Source: Iris pallida (Eukaryota > Streptophyta > Magnoliopsida > Asparagales > Iridaceae). Taken from it: DNA of 64,000 bases. The stretch is from NCBI GenBank assembly GCA_029216955.1, contig JANAVB010029819.1, positions 31,936,759-32,000,758 on the forward strand. The letters are read 5' to 3'. Shown here piece after piece: positions 35,628 through 44,628 of this stretch. Under the pieces are notes generated by a model. The model was not told the DNA's origin, ran no database searches, and worked only from the letters and a program-made list of their open reading frames with translations. The position numbers and the translations under genes are program-made. Within the stretch, counting starts at the first letter, position 1; each line of letters starts with the position of its first letter.

Positions 35628-36430
35628 TTACTTCATTCCACAGTACACTTCAGCCACAATAAACAAGCTAAGCGTCAACAGAAACTTAACTGTAGATAGC
35701 CAACTAACTAAAACGATACAGTCAAAGTAGTTCAGGTACAGAGCCCTATCCCCAACCAGGGTTAAAAAGACGTGTATATCTTTATGCACAAACTTCTTGG
35801 GCTTGTTCTCCAGATTGTCCCGCGGTGGTCGCAATAGTTGTATCCCAAATGCCTGGGCGTACGTCTCGTCGAACTCCTCGAACTTCGCTTTCCGAAAGGC
35901 AAGAAGCTGCTTAATCCTCTTCATCCACTCCAAGTCCCTCGGCTCGGTGCTAGTTAGCGCCAGCACTGCCATCTGCAGGAACTCCACGCTCTCCTCCGGT
36001 ACGAACTCCTCCCTGGCCTTCTCGATCTGCTGCACCGAGTAGATCCCCCGGCACTCGTACCCGAGCACGTCGACCGCGAGGTATCCCGGCATACGGGTGG
36101 GCCAGAAATTATAGGGGTTCCTGCACATACAGGAAAGGCCAAGTGCGGCCCTGTGGATGGACTTGTCGAGCGACTCGTCGACGGCCTTGGCGAAGCTCCT
36201 CGAGGTGGTCTATCGGGACTTCTCGAGGAAGGTGGAGGCGAAGGGGACAAGCTCCGAGGGGTCGAACCAGCCGTAGCTGCTATCGCTGAAGAACGCGACG
36301 AGGACGTGGTCCTCGCGCCTGGTCCTCCGGACCGACTGCGACGCTAAGGCCTCGTTGAAGATGTAGCCCGGCCACCATGGGTACGACTTGACCTTCCTCC
36401 ACACCATGTCATCGGTCTTGAACCCGTGTA
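35628..36430 (-). pseudogene. Captured PWWP-domain protein gene fragment
   Basis: Read on the minus strand, the frame enters at about 36430 (HGFKTDD), reaches Met at 36407 and shows VWRKVKSYPWWPGYIFNEAL, the PWWP core, then VRRTRREDHVLVAFFSDSSY and GWFDPSELVPFASTFLEKSR. One TAG follows (about 36210). The same frame resumes with TTSRSFAKAVDESLDKSI, CRNPYNFWPTRMPGYLAVDV, GYECRGIYSVQQIEKARE and ends after PKKFVHK in what looks like unspliced or foreign sequence (stop before 35628). The order matches plant PWWP DOMAIN PROTEINs (PDP type), whose PWWP binds histone marks in silencing complexes. The usual long C-terminus is absent. The GC content is well above the flanks. Confidence 0.9.
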
Positions 36431-36464
36431 CGGAGAGAGAGAGAGAGATCGTCAGATCCCTTTC

Positions 36465-36650
36465 TAACTAGGTTTAGGGTTTTGGATCTTGGGTTAGGGT
36501 TTTGGAGTTGGAGGAAAGGAAGGAAAAGAAGAGGAGGAGAGGAGGGTGTTGCTGAACTAGCTAGAGTTAGGGTTTTGGATCTACGGTTAGGATTTTGGAG
36601 TTAGAGGAGAGGAGGAAGAAGAAAGGAGGAGAATAAGAAGATCGACCAGA
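36465..36650 (-). promoter_or_regulatory. Duplicated telo-box, pyrimidine-rich upstream region of the PWWP fragment
   Basis: On the minus strand, directly upstream of the PWWP start, lie AAACCCTAA telo-boxes (complement TTAGGGTTT at 36473-36481, 36494-36502 and 36567-36575, plus a one-base variant near 36587). The telo-box/pyrimidine block is tandemly duplicated: 36465-36555 and 36560-36650. This is the look of a plant promoter/5' UTR (telo-box with CT-rich leader), so the capture probably included the donor gene's upstream part. Confidence 0.65.
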
Positions 36651-36909
36651 ACAATTTTGGTGGAGGAAAATTCTTGTTGAAGCGCGGGGTGGAGCAAGGA
36701 TTTTGCCAAAAATTGAACTTACAAAATATTACAAGTTTGCCACCGCTCTAAAATATTAATAATATTTTATTTTATAAACGTTATAAAAAGTCCAGAATTA
36801 GCCCAAACCGTCATAGAAAAAAGGTATTTCGAACTTTGATAAAGCTTTGGTATCAGGCGTCATCAATACGTCTTATCGAGCGTTATTAATAGGCCTTTTT
36901 GTTGTAGTA

Positions 36910-36912
36910 TTC
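36910..36912. other. CACTA target-site duplication, right copy (TTC)
   Basis: TTC follows the right terminus and equals 33104-33106 before the left terminus. Three bases is the CACTA duplication length. Confidence 0.85.
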
Positions 36913-37619
36913 ATATTACGTATTTTGGTACGCATACGGAATCCCAACCCGTAATTAGACTTGTCTTGTTTAGCTTGATCCTGGTTTAATCTTATCTTGG
37001 TTTATTTTAGGTTCATCCTGGATCGACTTGTCTTGACTGGCTAGTCTTGGATTTGCATTGGCATGGGTTAGTTCACATTTCCTTGTTCATGTGGTTTATC
37101 CTGGCCTTGTCCTGTATTGGGTTCGGTTGGGTTCAGCTTGGTTGGGTTCGCTTTGGGTTGATAAGCAAACCCCTACCTACCACCATCCCTCATTTATTAA
37201 CCCAACCACCATTCTCTCTCTTCATTCATTACTCATTTACTCCTCTTCTCTTCTTCTTCCTTATCACCTTCTCCACCTACGCCACCGTAGGCAAGTGCAA
37301 CTTGCTATCACAAGAGAACACCATGCTTTTATGGATCATTTAGCTTCCTTGCCTGATTTCAAACTACTTTAGAACTTGGCTTTTCTCATTTCGATGCATG
37401 GATTTTTGTAGATCTAGGTTTTAGCATTTTTTATTTTTATGGTTTGATCTACTAAACTGGCTTGTTTGTGAAAACTGATAGTTCCATGTGCAAGACATTC
37501 TGATGTTACGCAAGTTTGGTTTTGGAATGGTTGGATTTTACCGAGACTTGACCGAGATGGGGCTTTTCTTGAGCTCTTGAGATTTTATGCCTGCTTGTAC
37601 CGGCCTTGGGGAGAAGATG

Positions 37620-38155
37620 AAGTTTTTACGTACACGTTCTTACGTGCCAGCGTAGTATTAAGTTTTACGCCCACGTTTTACGTGCCAGCGTATCATTTAC
37701 CCCTTTTCACACACGTTTTCACGTGTCCGCGTAGTATTCCCTTTTTACGCACACGCATTGCGTGCCAGCGTAATCCTTCTACGCCGAGTTCACTTGAACT
37801 CTACGCAGGGGCCTTCCCGTTCGCGTAGACTCGTGCTCGCGTATTCTCCTACCGCGTAGAGTCACGCTAGCGTAGAGTGTCCCGTGCGTAGAGCCTCGCT
37901 CGCATAGACTCTCCCTTTCTCACGTAGAGCCTTGCATGCGGAAAGTTTCACTTGGGTGCTCGTGCGCGTAAAGTTCCGCTTTCATAGTGTGCTTGCTATG
38001 CGTAGAGCGTTCGCTGGCGTAGAGCGCTTGCTCGCGTAGAATCCTGCTTGCATGCACTCTTGCTCGCGTAGAGTTGCCTATCCTTAGGTCTTGACCGCGT
38101 AGAGCAATTTTACGCTCAGGGTCCATTTGGCCTAGCATACCCTTGCTTGCGTAGA
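37620..38155. repeat. Degenerate arrays in Gypsy-2 5' LTR (ACGTGCCAGCGTA and CTCGCGTAGAG units)
   Basis: First, four units of about 40 bp built as TTTTACGC(A/C)CACGTTTTACGTG followed by CCAGCGTAGTAT (37621-37771). Then about fifteen degenerate units of about 20 bp centred on GCTCGCGTAGAG (37815-38155). The same arrays occur in the 3' LTR. Confidence 0.92.
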
Positions 38156-39642
38156 GACTTTGAGTCCCTATGGCGTAACCGTTGCCCTTTTATATTCTTA
38201 TGCCTTTTGTCATAAACTTGATAACTTGAAATAATTGACATGACTGGACTGATAATTGTATATGGCACGGTATAACAAGTGAACTGACATGACATGACAA
38301 GACATGACAAGCAAGCCTGATGGGAACTAATGAATGCTGTTGCGACGACTAGCATGACATGACAGGAATGAATGGCCTGGACTCCGTGGACGATTGTGTT
38401 TGTACAAGTGAACCAATACTATCTCGCATCATGTCTAGGACAGGGACCCCTGAGTACCACGGTCAGGGGTACTTACTGAAATTGACTAAGGCTAATAACT
38501 ACAATAACCCAGTAGTCATGAAGAGATTTCCCAGCTACAGACAATCCCGTTATCTGGGCGTGCATGTGGACTTGTAGCCTGCCGACAAGTAGGGCACATT
38601 TCCAGCACACTGTCATGTGTTGCACCCTTCATGAACGGATATTCAACCTGGATAACCTGGATGGTCTGCAGGGCTTGTGGCTGTTGGAATATCTCATTGC
38701 ATCTTGCTAGTAACTAGGCCTGTGATAACCCTAGCTAGTTAAAGTATCAAACCGTACTCATTGCTTAGCCATGATTGATTGGATGGAGTCTAACCCAGTC
38801 TAGTCTTGTCCTGATCCTGTATAAGATTGTTACTTGACCTGATTGCTTGTGCTTTACTTTATCGATAAATGGTGGAAACCAAGTTTCGTTCAGACGAAGG
38901 GTTACAACCCCGGTCCTTGTTTGGTTTAAGGGTTGTAACTCGGTTATCCGAATAGTCCCGTGGTTATCTTATCGTATATAGTCACAATTTTCTATATTTT
39001 TCTAGTCTTTATTATTTAATTATGTTTTGTGCTAATTGCTGGTTTTAAGTTCTTAAGTGAAGCCTCCTTTGTGGCACTTGATCTTTCTAGGGTCTGACCC
39101 AGCTGGTTTTGTATGGCCAGATACCGGAGTAGCTCCAAAGGATCTCTCTACCTTCCAGCCAGATGGAGACCACCAGGCATAACCAAGGCAACGAGTGGGT
39201 TTTCCTTTTGTTCTCCCACTTTATTGTAAAAATATTCTTTTGAGGCGTTTAGCCGGCGAGCACGTGTTAGCTCGTATTGCACTTTACTTATTGTCTGCCT
39301 ACGGGCTGTAACATGATTGACGAATCCTAGGGTTGATCATGCATGACCGAAACTCTTGCTAGTCTTCACCTTTTGTATGACTAGCTTCATGATCATCCAA
39401 ATATGTAATGTATGGGATGTCTTACTATTGTATATTTTATGCTCTAACATCTTGTGACTGCTTTTACTTGCTTGAGATTGAGACAACAGGCTTGTTCAAG
39501 ACCATAAGAGACTGATGGCTTGTAGTTAAACCCTCATGTATCTAGACAGTCGTGACCATACAGCGAGGTGTATTCTATTTCAATATACATAGCTGGCTAT
39601 GTATGTCCCCGCTCTCAAGTATTCTGGTTCTGGGGTGTCACA

Positions 39643-39657
39643 TGGTTTAAGTGGTGG
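39643..39657 (+). other. Gypsy-2 presumed primer-binding site
   Basis: TGGTTTAAGTGGTGG follows the 5' LTR end. It is identical to the Gypsy-1 site and placed as expected. The tRNA is not identified. Confidence 0.5.
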
Positions 39658-39799
39658 TCCATGCAGGTCTTGTAAATCAAGATATGTGAGGGTTTACCGA
39701 ATAGATGTCTCAATCAGCACTCGCCCTTGATCTCTGCTCGTATCCTCTGAATCCCTAAATTCTTAACCTGATCACATGCTTGTATTTTTGATCTGTCCT

Positions 39800-41135
39800 A
39801 GTCCTTCCTTATTATTCCCTGTGTCATCTTCTTCAGCGGCATTGTTCCTGGTCCTACCGATCGGCAAGGCGGAGCACCTCCTATGGGTCAGCAGCAACCT
39901 GGAGATCAAGCCCAGCATTTCGGAGTAGCCTCCAGAGTCATGCCTGCTGAGGGTCAAGAGCCACCAGTTCAGCCAGTACAGCCTACAGAGCCTGATGACG
40001 GCACCTTGGTGGGTCTCATCAGGACATTGCTAGCATCTCAAGATATTCGGGGCGATGCCCTACACCAGGCAGTACAAGATGCTTTGAACAGAGGCGGTCA
40101 TCAAGGGAACCAGACAGCCAACAGCTTAAAGCGTTTGAACCCTTCCTTCTTCGATGGTAGAGAAGATGCGATTGCCGCAGATGCTTGGCTGCAGAATACA
40201 TAAGTGATTCTAGAAGCGGCGAAGACACCCGAGAATGAGAAGGTGGCGGTAGTACGCCTGTAGTTATTGGATCTTGCCCGCAGCTGGTGGACGACACAGG
40301 CCGTTGGACAAGTGGCACCTATTGCAAGGACAGTATTTCGTGAGAGATTCCAAACCATGTACTTCGATGATGTAGCTCGGTACGATCTACAGACGAGGTT
40401 CACCAATCTGAAGCAGATGGGCAGGACGGTCGACGGATATGCGGCCGAGTTTTCGAGACTTAGTCGGTTTGCTCCCACCTAGGTAGCGACCGAGATCGAC
40501 AGAGCCCAATGGTTCCAGCAGGGGCTCCATCTAGAGATTTTATTGGCAGTAGAGCAGTTTGAGCATCAGACTTTTGATGCGATATTGAGAGCATCCAGGA
40601 AGCACGAGTATACCTCCAAGAGGATCGTGGACAGAACCGAAGGTCGGAAGCGATCTCATGGCCATATGAATCAGTCTTCAGCACCAACCCCGGCAGCTAG
40701 GGCTTTGACAATTAGAACTCCGATACGGGCGGCCTCAGTAACGTCGATTTAGCATTCGACCCCGATGAACCCTCAGCAGCAGAAGCAGAAGCAGTCTTCC
40801 GTAATGGGTTGCACACATTATGGGAAGCCAGGACATGTGGTGGCAGAATGTCGTAGAGCACAGAGATTGTGCTTGATTTATGGAGCAATGGACCACAGGG
40901 TTGGTAACTGCCCGAACCGGGGGAGTTTCTCTCCTTCGACCTTTTCTAGTCCTTCGGTGAGAGGACCAACACCAGTCCAGCAGCAGCAACAGTTTTCGAG
41001 GCCCTTGCCGCCTCAGTTCCAAGCATTCCAGCAGGAAAACCCCCAGCAGTATGCCCACGCCCAAGCCCTGACTCAGAGCAGACAGAGAGGTTTTCAACAG
41101 AGGGGACCTGCACCCAGAGGACATGGTCAGGCGAT
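39800..41135 (+). pseudogene. gag: Gypsy-2 gag
   Basis: The frame (first base congruent to 1 mod 3) is open from MGQQQPGDQAQHFG at 39883, with LIRTLLASQD, GGHQGNQTANSLKRLNPSFF, DGREDAIAADAWLQ, LQTRFTNLKQMGRTVDGYAAEF, EQFEHQTFDAILRASRKHEYTS, the knuckle region GCTHYGKPGHVVAECR (second Cys changed to Tyr) and a Gln-rich tail. Stops lie at 40201-40203, 40261-40263, 40480-40482 and 40750-40752. The second coincides with a stop at the same codon in Gypsy-1. Otherwise the frame is uninterrupted for about 410 codons. Confidence 0.92.
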
Positions 41136-41139
41136 GGCG

Positions 41140-41448
41140 ATGACCGTAGAAGAAGGATTGGCACCAGGTGAAGTAGTGGCAGGTACTATTCTCGTCAACT
41201 CCTTTCCAGCATCAGCATCATTTGATTATGGTGCATTGTATTCTTTTATGTCTGTACGATTCGTGACACGGATAGGACTGAAGTCTGAGTCATTATCAGT
41301 AAGGCTCAATATACTTACTGCTAACGGTCTTGTGGTAGTAGATATAGTTTTTTCCTTGTGTCGGATCATGGTTAGCGTTAGAGAGTTCCCTGCTAGATTA
41401 ATAGAGTTCCCGATGGCCGATTATGATGTGGTCTTAGGGATAGATTAG
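41140..41448 (+). pseudogene. Gypsy-2 aspartic protease, active site altered
   Basis: Continuous with gag. It reads MTVEEGLAPGEVVAGTILVN, then FDYGALYSFMS where Gypsy-1 has FDSGASHSFMS. The catalytic D-S-G became D-Y-G at 41224-41232, which should abolish activity. It ends ADYDVVLGID followed by TAG at 41446-41448, the same stop position as in Gypsy-1. Confidence 0.92.
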
Positions 41449-42370
41449 TTAAGGAACTAGTATGCTAGGATAGACTGCCATGTTGGCAGGGTTATTTTTA
41501 GCATTCCAGGCGAGCCAGAGTTTTTCATTTCTCGAGGCGAAGTTGAACCTTCTCCTCCAGTATTGCGGATGGCAGTAGCAGCAGTACAGTTACCTCGGAT
41601 AGTTGAGGAGTTTCCAGATGTTTTTCCTTAGAAGCTTCCAGGAATGCCGCCAGGGCGAGAGATCGAGTTTACTATCGACTTGATCCCAGGTACAGCCCCA
41701 GTGTCGGAGAGAGTCTACATGATGGCGCCATCAGAGTTAGAGATATTATACAAGATGATTGAAGAACTCAGGACCAAGGGATTCATTCGTGCCAGTGGAT
41801 CGCCTTGGGGAGCCCCGATGCTTCTTATGAAAAAGAAGGATAGGACATCCAGATTATTTGTAGATTATCGTACCTTGAACTCAGTGACAATCAAGAACAG
41901 ATACCCTCTCCCGAGGATAGATGACTTGTTTGATCAATTCAATGGGGCAGCAGTATTTTTGAAGATTGACATACGGTCAGGATACCATCAGATCAGAGTC
42001 AGAGAGCAGGATATCCTGAAGACAGCTTTTAGATCTAGATATGGGCATTAGGAGTTCCTTGTTATGCCATTTGGAGAAACCAATGCGCCAGCTGTATTCA
42101 TGGACCTCATGAATCACATTTTCATGCCATACTTGGATCAGTTCGTGATTGTGTTTATAGATGATATCCTGGTCTACAGCAAGAGTGAAGCGGAGCATGA
42201 GCAGCATCTCAGAGTTGTCCTCCAGATTCTCAAAGAGCACCAGTTATATGCCAAGTTCAGTAAATACGAGTTCTGGCTCGATCGCATTTCGTACTTGGGT
42301 CATATTAATACCAGAGGAGGAGTAGAGGTGGATCCCCTGAAGATAGTAGCCATTGAGACATAGCCAGTAC
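41449..42370 (+). pseudogene. Gypsy-2 reverse transcriptase
   Basis: The domain is nearly full length in the gag frame: [74 protein letters not shown], a TAG at about 42049, [20 protein letters not shown], catalytic [10 protein letters not shown] (near 42154) and FSKYEFW. Further stops lie at 41458, 41629 and 42361. Both catalytic aspartates are kept. Several stops correspond to TGG or CAG codons in Gypsy-1. Confidence 0.93.
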
Positions 42371-42378
42371 CCAGCACA

Positions 42379-42960
42379 GTGGCAAAAGTTCGTAGCTTTC
42401 TTGGCTTGGCCGGCTACTACCGGCGATTTGTTTCGGACTTTGCTCGAATTTTAGCACCATTGACCCAGTTGACCCGCAAGGATGTGCAGTTTGCCTGGAC
42501 AGCAGAATATCAGGATTCTTTTGAAAAGTTAAAACGAGGCTTGATGACGACACTCATTCTCGCTCTTCCAGATCTGGCTGGAGGATTTTCAGTATATTGT
42601 GATGCTTCAGTCAGAGGTTTAGGATGTATTTTGATGCAGCATAGGAAGGTAATAGCTTATGCGTCATGTCAACTTCGTGATCATGAGAGGAATTACCCGA
42701 CCCATGACTTGGAGTTGGCAGCAGTAGTGTTTGCACTTAATCTTTGGAGACACTACTTGCATGGAGATATGGTGGAGATTTTCACCGACCACAAGAGCCT
42801 GAAGTATGTATTCATCCAGAAGGATCTCAATATGCGTCAGAGAAGGTGGCTAGAGCTACTTGTGGATTATGATGTCAACCTGCAGTATCACCCAGGAAAG
42901 GCCAATGTAGTAGCAGATACATTGAGCAGGAGAGCCGGAGCTTATTTTCTAATAGCGTAG
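42379..42960 (+). pseudogene. Gypsy-2 RNase H
   Basis: It starts [13 protein letters not shown] and reads [88 protein letters not shown] and [18 protein letters not shown]. The stretch is open from 42379 to the TAG at 42958-42960. The catalytic acidic residues (CDAS, DLELAA, TDHK) are present. It is the best-preserved enzyme segment in the window. Confidence 0.93.
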
Positions 42961-43017
42961 CCAGAGTTATAAGCAGATCTTCAGAAGATTGGTATAGAAG
43001 TTGTCCTTCCTACCAAT

Positions 43018-44110
43018 GTGGCATTGATGGCCAGTCTGCAAGTTCAGTCCACTATAGTTGAGAGGATCAGGTTAGCTCAGTTATCAGATTCTAAGCTTCA
43101 GCGGCTCAGAACAGAGTATGAGACGGGACAACGGCCAGAGTTATGTATCCATGAGGATGGTACACTTCGACATAGGAAGCATCTTTATGTAGCCAGTGGA
43201 GATATCAGACAGGAGATCATGGCAGAAGCTCACAGTTCTCAGTATTCCATTCATCCTGGTGGCACAAAAATGTACCGTGATATCCGTCAGCACTTTTGTT
43301 GGAATGGCATAAAGAAGGAGATAGCCCGGTTTGTCTCTCGGTGTTTCGTTTGCCAACAAGTTAAAGCTGAGCATCAGAGATCGGCTGGACTTTTTCAGCC
43401 CTTGCCGACTCCAGAATTGAAGTGGGAGCATATCACCATGGATTTCGTGACTGAATTACCTAGGTCCCCGATCGGTAGGGATGCTATTTGGGTTATAGTC
43501 GACAGACTCACGAAGGTGGCTCACTTTCTCCCGTTCAGAGTTAGTCAGTCGACGGCTCAGCTAGCAGAGATGTACCTCAGGAAGATTGTCAGATTATACG
43601 GTGTTCCAATCAGTATCACCTCGGACAGAGATTCAAGATTTACGTCGCACTTTTGGCGCAGTCTATAAGAGAGTTTGGGAACTCACCTCCAGTTCAGCTC
43701 AGCTTATCATCCGCAGACAGATGGTCAGTCAGAGCATACCATACGAACCTTGGAAAATATATTGAAATCTTGTACACTCGACTTCGGTGGCTCGTGGGAG
43801 GATCACCTGCACCTAGTGGAGTTCTCGTATAACAACACTTCCAAGCCAGTATCCAGATGGCACCGTTCGAGGCACTGTATGGTAGGAAGTGCATATCCCC
43901 GCTAGCATGGGACGATATTGGAGAAAGGCAGATGCTCGGTCCGAAAATGATTACTCAGACAGTTGAGGTGGTTATAAGAGTCAGAGATCATCTTCGAGTT
44001 GCACAAGTTCGCCCGTTCGACGTTCCCTTAAATTTTCCGTCGGCGACCATATATTCCTCAGGATCTCGCCTACCCGGGGCATCATTCGTTTCGGCGTACG
44101 AAAAAGGCTT
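43018..44110 (+). pseudogene. Gypsy-2 integrase
   Basis: The frame is open from 43018 for 216 codons: an N-terminal linker, the HHCC zinc finger (AHSSQYSIHPGGTKMYRD, CFVCQQVKAEH), core MDFVTELPRSPIGRDAIW (first Asp) and SITSDRDSRFTSHFW (second Asp), a TAA at 43666-43668, then YHPQTDGQSEHTIRTLEN (Glu). The D-D-E residues are intact. After about 43830 the frame shifts (ALYGRKCISPLAWDDIGERQ read from 43857). A GPY-like segment follows, with further breaks near 44010. Confidence 0.93.
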
Positions 44111-44460
44111 AGTCCTAGGTATATAGGGCCATTCGACATTCTAGAGCGAGTAGGTGATGTGTCCTATCGTCTCGCTCTCCCGCCGTCGTTGCGTGAGGTG
44201 CATAATGTCTTTCATGTATCCCAATTATAACGGTATATCCCGGATCTGAGTCATGTACTTGATCATTCAGAATTGGTTGTTGGTACCAACCTTTCGTATG
44301 AGGAGAGACCCGTATCCATATTAGACTGAAGAGAGAAAATACTCAAGAACAAGACTATTAGTTTAGTCCGTGTTGCTTGGGGTCATCACTCTCTAGGTGA
44401 GTCAACGTGGGAGCGTGAAGATGATATCCGATCGCGATATCCCGACCTATTTGACTCGTG
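44111..44460 (+). pseudogene. Gypsy-2 chromodomain
   Basis: Translation across the region gives [40 protein letters not shown], a stop in place of Arg, then REKILKNKTISLVRVAWGHH, ESTWEREDDIRSRYPDLFDS and a TGA at 44458-44460. It is the same chromodomain as at 20055-20357 in Gypsy-1, here with a nonsense codon and a frame break upstream. Confidence 0.88.
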
Positions 44461-44607
44461 AGGTATAATATCTTCCTTATGCCTCATGTCCTCGATTCTT
44501 TTCTTGCATGATTGATTGCTTGATTGATTGCCTAGTTATAACTTGCTTGTGATAAATATAGCTTGTCCTTGCCTCTCTAGCCTCTTAATTAAATTCCGAG
44601 GATGGAA

Positions 44608-44628
44608 TTCTTTTAAGGTGGGTAGAGT
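44608..44628 (+). other. Gypsy-2 polypurine tract
   Basis: AAGGTGGGTAGAGT immediately precedes the 3' LTR, with the conserved CCGAGGATGGAATTC element just upstream. Confidence 0.85.

Larger units (their letters stand above)
33107..36909. mobile_element. Non-autonomous CACTA (En/Spm) element carrying a PWWP gene fragment
   Basis: The left end is CACTACAACAAAAA and the right end TTTTTGTTGTAGTA, the inverse apart from the last base (G to A). A 3-bp TTC duplication (33104-33106 and 36910-36912) is the size made by CACTA transposases. Both subterminal regions repeat words such as (G/A)CGTTAT(A/G)AA and CGTCAT, as expected for transposase-binding repeats. No transposase is present inside its 3803 bp. 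It instead holds a captured host gene piece near the right end. It sits in the 5' LTR of Gypsy-2, so it is younger than that insertion. Confidence 0.93.
33091..39642 (+). repeat. Gypsy-2 5' LTR, interrupted by CACTA element
   Basis: LTR sequence occupies 33091-33106 and 36910-39642. It begins TGTAACGCCC and ends GGGGTGTCACA before the PBS-like site. Joining 33106 to 36913 gives a sequence that lines up with the start of the 3' LTR at 44629 through GGAATCCCAACCCGTAATTAG. Confidence 0.95.

Noticed and set aside
36473..36575. TTAGGGTTT repeats as interstitial telomere sequence
   Set aside because: Only three exact scattered copies separated by other sequence. They fit telo-boxes in a promoter or 5' UTR better than a telomere array.
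37577..37828. 83-codon frame in the Gypsy-2 LTR (and its twin at 45192-45554)
   Set aside because: It covers the ACGTGCCAGCGTA array and recurs in both LTRs because the LTRs are copies, not because of coding constraint.
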